Assembly: GCA_003640385.1 (NCBI GenBank)
Contig: RCAB01000494.1
Span: 1-45,049, forward strand
Length of the DNA stretch: 45,049 nt
DNA from: Setaria digitata
Taxonomy: Eukaryota > Nematoda > Chromadorea > Rhabditida > Setariidae
Direction of reading: 5' to 3'
Within the stretch, counting starts at the first letter, position 1; each line of letters starts with the position of its first letter. The position numbers were made by a program, and so were the translations under genes. Below, one piece after another: positions 41,300-45,049 of this stretch. A model generated the notes under the pieces. That model did not search any database, had not been told where the DNA came from, and saw nothing but the letters and a program-made list of their open reading frames with translations.

Positions 41300-42300
41300 G
41301 TCATTCTCAATATAATCAGTCGGGTCATTTGTGGAGAGTTACGATAACGAAGGTCATTGCCGGTAGCAAGGTGAGGTAATTTTCGATCGTAGAGTTGTGA
41401 TATCAAACTGTAGTGCAATTCTCAGGCTGGATATTTGTTACAACTACTTGCAACCTTTACGTGTTATCTCCGCTGCACGCACGCAACGTCTCAATTCCAG
41501 GTGACGTTAGTTGTTGTAAAGAGAAAGGTACGCAATGGGTTGCGTGACGGGGAATGATCGTGAGGAACTATCTCATACCATAGGAGATTTCAGAGAAAAT
41601 ACGAAGTAGGTCCCTATTCTGCATATGGGTCAGTGACTCTTCGGCGTGACCCCATCTAATGACCTCCAACCTTCGTGGGGTAGTTCCCTCAGAGTTCCGA
41701 GTGGGTGGAGTGTGCGTCCTAAAGAGATGTACTCTAGCGGGCCAGTTGTCCTTCCCTCCCCCTCCTTTCGGTGCAAGTCCATTCCTCCTCTCTACGTCTG
41801 CTCCCTCCCCGTCACACACATTCTCTAACACAAAGTGCTGCGTGCTCATCGTCAACAGACATACATCTCTGCACACACCCCACCCACGCATCCTCCGCCC
41901 ACACAGACAGACCCTCCCATCCAGAAGCATTAGAGGGCAGAGAGCTGCGCTGTGTGGGTGGATGACTGTTTTGACGGACCGCATCCCCTGTTTCTTTTCT
42001 CACAAAATACTACGTCCACTTTGGCGTTCCGACACGTTCTTGCAGTTCGCTACGTGACGTGCTTCACATGTACTTCCTTTGACGGTTAGCTACCGTGAGA
42101 AGGACTCTCCGAACAGCAAGTAGTTTTGGTAGTGCACAGAGTGAAGACTTTGGTAGAAGTTTGCACTGGATGCGTTTGGCCTATCCCTGTGTGTCGTAGT
42201 GAAATCGATCAAGCTATCCCGTTGGAAGAGTGAATCCTGTGCTAGTCTGAGAATCATTCCCACTTCAGCAAACTTGAGTTGATTTTAGTTGTGTTGTGAG
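41300..42300. other. GC-richer patch upstream of the cyclophilin gene
   Basis: G+C content rises clearly above the window average, with pyrimidine-rich and CACACA-rich stretches (CTCCCCCTCCTTTC; CACACACCCCACCCACGC). Frames of 130-140 codons are open on both strands, as expected from composition, and none has a recognisable domain. It may be promoter-associated sequence or the remains of a repeat element. Confidence 0.5.
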
Positions 42301-42876
42301 AAAAAAATGACTAACTAATTTAACAGTTTGTTTAACTTACCTTTCTAAAACAACGTTGTGAAGCAGTTCCTTCTTTCCTTTCCTTCTTTCTTTCTCTGTC
42401 TGTCTCTCTCTCTCTTCCTCCCTGCTTAAGTTGTAATTTTTTGCCGAAATTCATATCATTTGCAGCCCCTTCCCATCTTCGTCATCTTTTCATTTTTAGG
42501 TTATTTAAGTCTCTTTCCTTGTTTTATCTTTTCCCTCCGAGAACTTATCAAAAATACTTTGGAATTTCTTTCCACTAATAACCTCTCACCACGTTTTCAT
42601 TATAAATTTGGAGAAACAAGTTTCCTTTTTACAAAATATAAAGTCGTAGAGAAGTTTAGTAAGTGCAACCACACGTGATAGGAAGACAGCTTCTGTCTTG
42701 TCCATTTGACTAATGCTTCTTTCTGGATGAGTTCTATGACTGAATAATAATTATGAAACCTTTACTTCTCATATTTTCTTTTAATCTTTGACACTGCATC
42801 GTCTCACCTGTTCAAGTTGTTTTGTTGAGTGTCATATGATGACAAGTAATTTAGAAAATTTTGCTTATCTTTTATA

Positions 42877-42877
<1 letters not shown>

Positions 42878-42921
<44 letters not shown>
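42878..42921. repeat. (TA)22 microsatellite
   Basis: An uninterrupted TA dinucleotide run of about 44 bases lies 350 bases upstream of the cyclophilin ATG. Confidence 0.95.
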
Positions 42922-42925
<4 letters not shown>

Positions 42926-43247
42926 TTTCCGGTAATATGTCAAAATTTTCAATTGTTAGCTTTTATTACCGTCACACATAAGTTTTTATCTGAAGACCAC
43001 GTGTTTCTATATGTAAATTTAATGTTATGGAATTTATAATTTTGCATATGTCTGTATCATTATTAGACTTACTTATGTGTAAACAAGGTATAATTGTTAT
43101 AGCGTTTTTCATGCGAATTTTCAAACGTAAACTATCAGTTCTTCCATATCTATTAGTAAATTACTATTATATTCAAACCACGGCGTTGCCATTTCATTAA
43201 TATGAGAGGTTATTTGGATTTGAACGTTTTGGAAAGCATATATCAAA

Positions 43248-43259
43248 TTCATTTTCCAG
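43248..43259 (+). promoter_or_regulatory. Probable trans-splice acceptor of the cyclophilin gene
   Basis: A pyrimidine-rich acceptor (TTCATTTTCCAG) ends 12 bases before the cyclophilin ATG, with no plausible 5' exon nearby. This fits spliced-leader addition, common in filarial mRNAs. Confidence 0.55.
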
Positions 43260-43271
43260 TTTGACGGAAAC

Positions 43272-44640
43272 ATGAGTCGACCACGTGTTTTCTTCGATAT
43301 TACTATCGGTGGACAACCATCCGGACGTATTGTTATGGAGGTAGAGTGCTTACATTTATTATACGGTTCATGTCTTTGGTAGCGTGTCAGCACTGAGGAT
43401 TATTCTTGCCTAGTTTTAGACAGTTTTCGACGTTAGACATTATTCATACTTCATAGAGGTGGGAAAAAAAACTAGGGCTGTGCAGCTTGAAGTAAATCAT
43501 TCAGGAGAAGGAAAGAAATACCACAGATGATAAATTAATAATTCATATGTCGTGCGATCTTTATGTATGCATTACGTGTATGCAGTACTTCTTAAAGTTT
43601 GTCTCAATAACACTACACTTGTCGCAGCAGTCGTAAAAACAATGTCTTGTTTTTTATAGATTTTGATTCGCATCATTAATTTTCATGTTAGTGTTGTCAC
43701 AGTGTTAATAGTTGCAGTGCCGTGAGATAAGGACAACGACATACAAAGTAATGGTAGTTATATTTTAAGAAAGTGATAATTGGAAATAAATACGTTGTAT
43801 AGGTCGAACATTTTAGTTGTTTAACGATGTTGTACCGAGAACAGCGGAAAATTTCCGTGCGTTATGTACGGGCGAGAAGGGTATTGGTAAATGGGGAAAA
43901 CCGCTGCATTACAAAGGATCAACATTTCATCGAGTTATTCCAAATTTTATGTGCCAGGTTTTGTGTTCTTATTCATAGATGTTAGCTAGTCACCACAAGC
44001 TGTAGTTCCGATTTATAAGCTTCGTTTCAAATTTTTATATTTCAAAATTTTACTGAAGTCTACATAATTTGATAGTGTGTTCACGCGGCATTTATTTCAT
44101 AACTTCACTGCAATACTAGAAGATCAAACGATAAAGGTATTTGACTAAGGATTGGGATCGACAGGCTTTCAGCAGTTTCCATACTTATTTCACTTACTGT
44201 ACTAAGTTTGATTTTACCCACTGAAAACCAAAATGCACTAAGCTAAAATGCGGCGAAGTATCAGCTGTTGTGTTGTACTTTAACCTCTGGAAAGCTTTGC
44301 AGAGACTAAGACAACGTATATGTGAATAGCTGCAGCAAGTGCAGGACTTCTACTATCTTACCCTACTTGCGATTTTTATAGGCACTTCATTGCGGAACAT
44401 TTCTAAGCAATCATTTTAGAAAAAAAAAAAAAAAAGAATAGAAGAAAAAGAAAGAAGTGTCTTAAAATATAGATGAATTTCAAGTAGAATACATATATTA
44501 AAAAATATATGTAGAATTCTGTTTTATAGGGTGGTGATTTCACGCGTGGAAATGGAACAGGCGGTGAATCAATTTATGGTGAAAAGTTTGAGGATGAGAA
44601 CTTCAAGGAGAAGCATACTGGGCCTGGCGTACTATCCATG
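43272..44640 (+). CDS. Divergent-loop cyclophilin (peptidyl-prolyl isomerase), N-terminal part
   Basis: This is a peptidyl-prolyl cis-trans isomerase, partial because it runs off the right edge. Exons seen are 43272-43340, 43817-43957 and 44530-44640, each a whole number of codons, ending at a GTAAGC donor. The 107 residues seen start [20 protein letters not shown] and continue with [18 protein letters not shown]. The insertion [13 protein letters not shown] marks a divergent-loop cyclophilin. The active-site stretch [20 protein letters not shown] has the catalytic Arg and the Phe, Met and Gln of the cyclosporin pocket. The tail [20 protein letters not shown] is typical. Filarial worms have a large cyclophilin of this type with an Arg-Ser-rich C-terminal domain; whether that tail is present lies outside the window, as does the Trp that decides cyclosporin affinity. 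Confidence 0.97.
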
Positions 44641-45049
44641 GTAAGCATGCAAAGAGAGCATGGGATGAGGGACTAACCTATGGATAGACATACTGACAGA
44701 GGGTTGTTAAGGAATCTAATATCCGGAAACTATTCGCAATTGCTTCTCAGCATGTTTCTTAAAGAAAATTTCTTCATTTTTCTACTGCGATGGATGAAGA
44801 ACTAAACAACATACCAAAGAATAGTAAAACGTAAAATTGTCATAAAGGGACGAAATCTGTGCCATTGAGTAGAAATTATTTGGGACACATAAAGGATGCA
44901 TGACGGAGCGGGTTGAATAGTCCAGTGGTAAAGTGTGCAAAATGTAGTTGTTATCTACCAGTTCCGTTTCTGCAGTGTTTTACTTTCTGGTACATTAATT
45001 AGAGCGAACAGTGATGATTTGGCTGTGGTATTGAAATGCAGTGAAAAAA
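44641..45049 (+). other. Start of cyclophilin intron 3
   Basis: From the GTAAGC donor to the end of the window no further cyclophilin exon is seen. The sequence is intronic; the next exon should encode the central isomerase strand. Confidence 0.75.

Noticed and set aside
41568..42057. 130-140-codon frames on both strands in the GC-rich patch
   Set aside because: Long frames on both strands are expected when stop codons are depleted by composition. No domain or splice structure is seen.
44910..44985. tRNA-like segment
   Set aside because: TAGTCCAGTGGT resembles an A box and GTTCCGTTTC weakly resembles a B box, but I could not pair an acceptor stem or anticodon arm.

Overview
The window is AT-rich nuclear DNA from a nematode. 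It has short introns with TTTCAG-type acceptors, several start codons a few bases downstream of such an acceptor (as expected for spliced-leader trans-splicing), and many long poly-A/T tracts. A tandem-CRD galectin, a divergent-loop cyclophilin and a GPI-type acetylcholinesterase point to a filarial worm (Onchocercidae). I cannot name the species. I re-derived the gene models by splicing by hand; all exon phases of the seven named genes close.

Layout. On the minus strand from 16.1 kb down to 0.3 kb lie: a Topors-like RING/SUMO-binding E3 ligase (15 exons, 16144-10435); a small unrecognised spliced gene (8201-7762); a 27-bp minisatellite of 22 copies (7019-7612); the ATG8/GABARAP protein LGG-1 (6178-4753); a tight series of two or three very small spliced reading frames in operon-like spacing (4619-3172); and a nucleoredoxin/tryparedoxin-like thioredoxin (1739-288). 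On the plus strand are an AIP-type FKBP-TPR co-chaperone (18000-20487, with one GC-AG intron), an 8.2-kb AT-rich interval with almost no genes and one orphan exon pair, and an acetylcholinesterase (28723-33439, 11 exons, complete catalytic triad, C-terminal GPI-type tail). A two-CRD galectin is on the minus strand (38213-35070). At the right edge the first three exons of a divergent-loop cyclophilin run on the plus strand (from 43272) and leave the window.

Themes. There are proteostasis and autophagy genes (Topors, LGG-1, AIP, cyclophilin, thioredoxin-like) and surface or secreted host-interface genes (acetylcholinesterase, galectin). LGG-1 and the small frames behind it may be co-transcribed.

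Assembly caution. Single N bases at 11578, 14528, 21221, 32890 and 32986 each join two near-identical copies of the local sequence. These look like failed contig merges. Two of them duplicate Topors exons and would corrupt automatic gene models.
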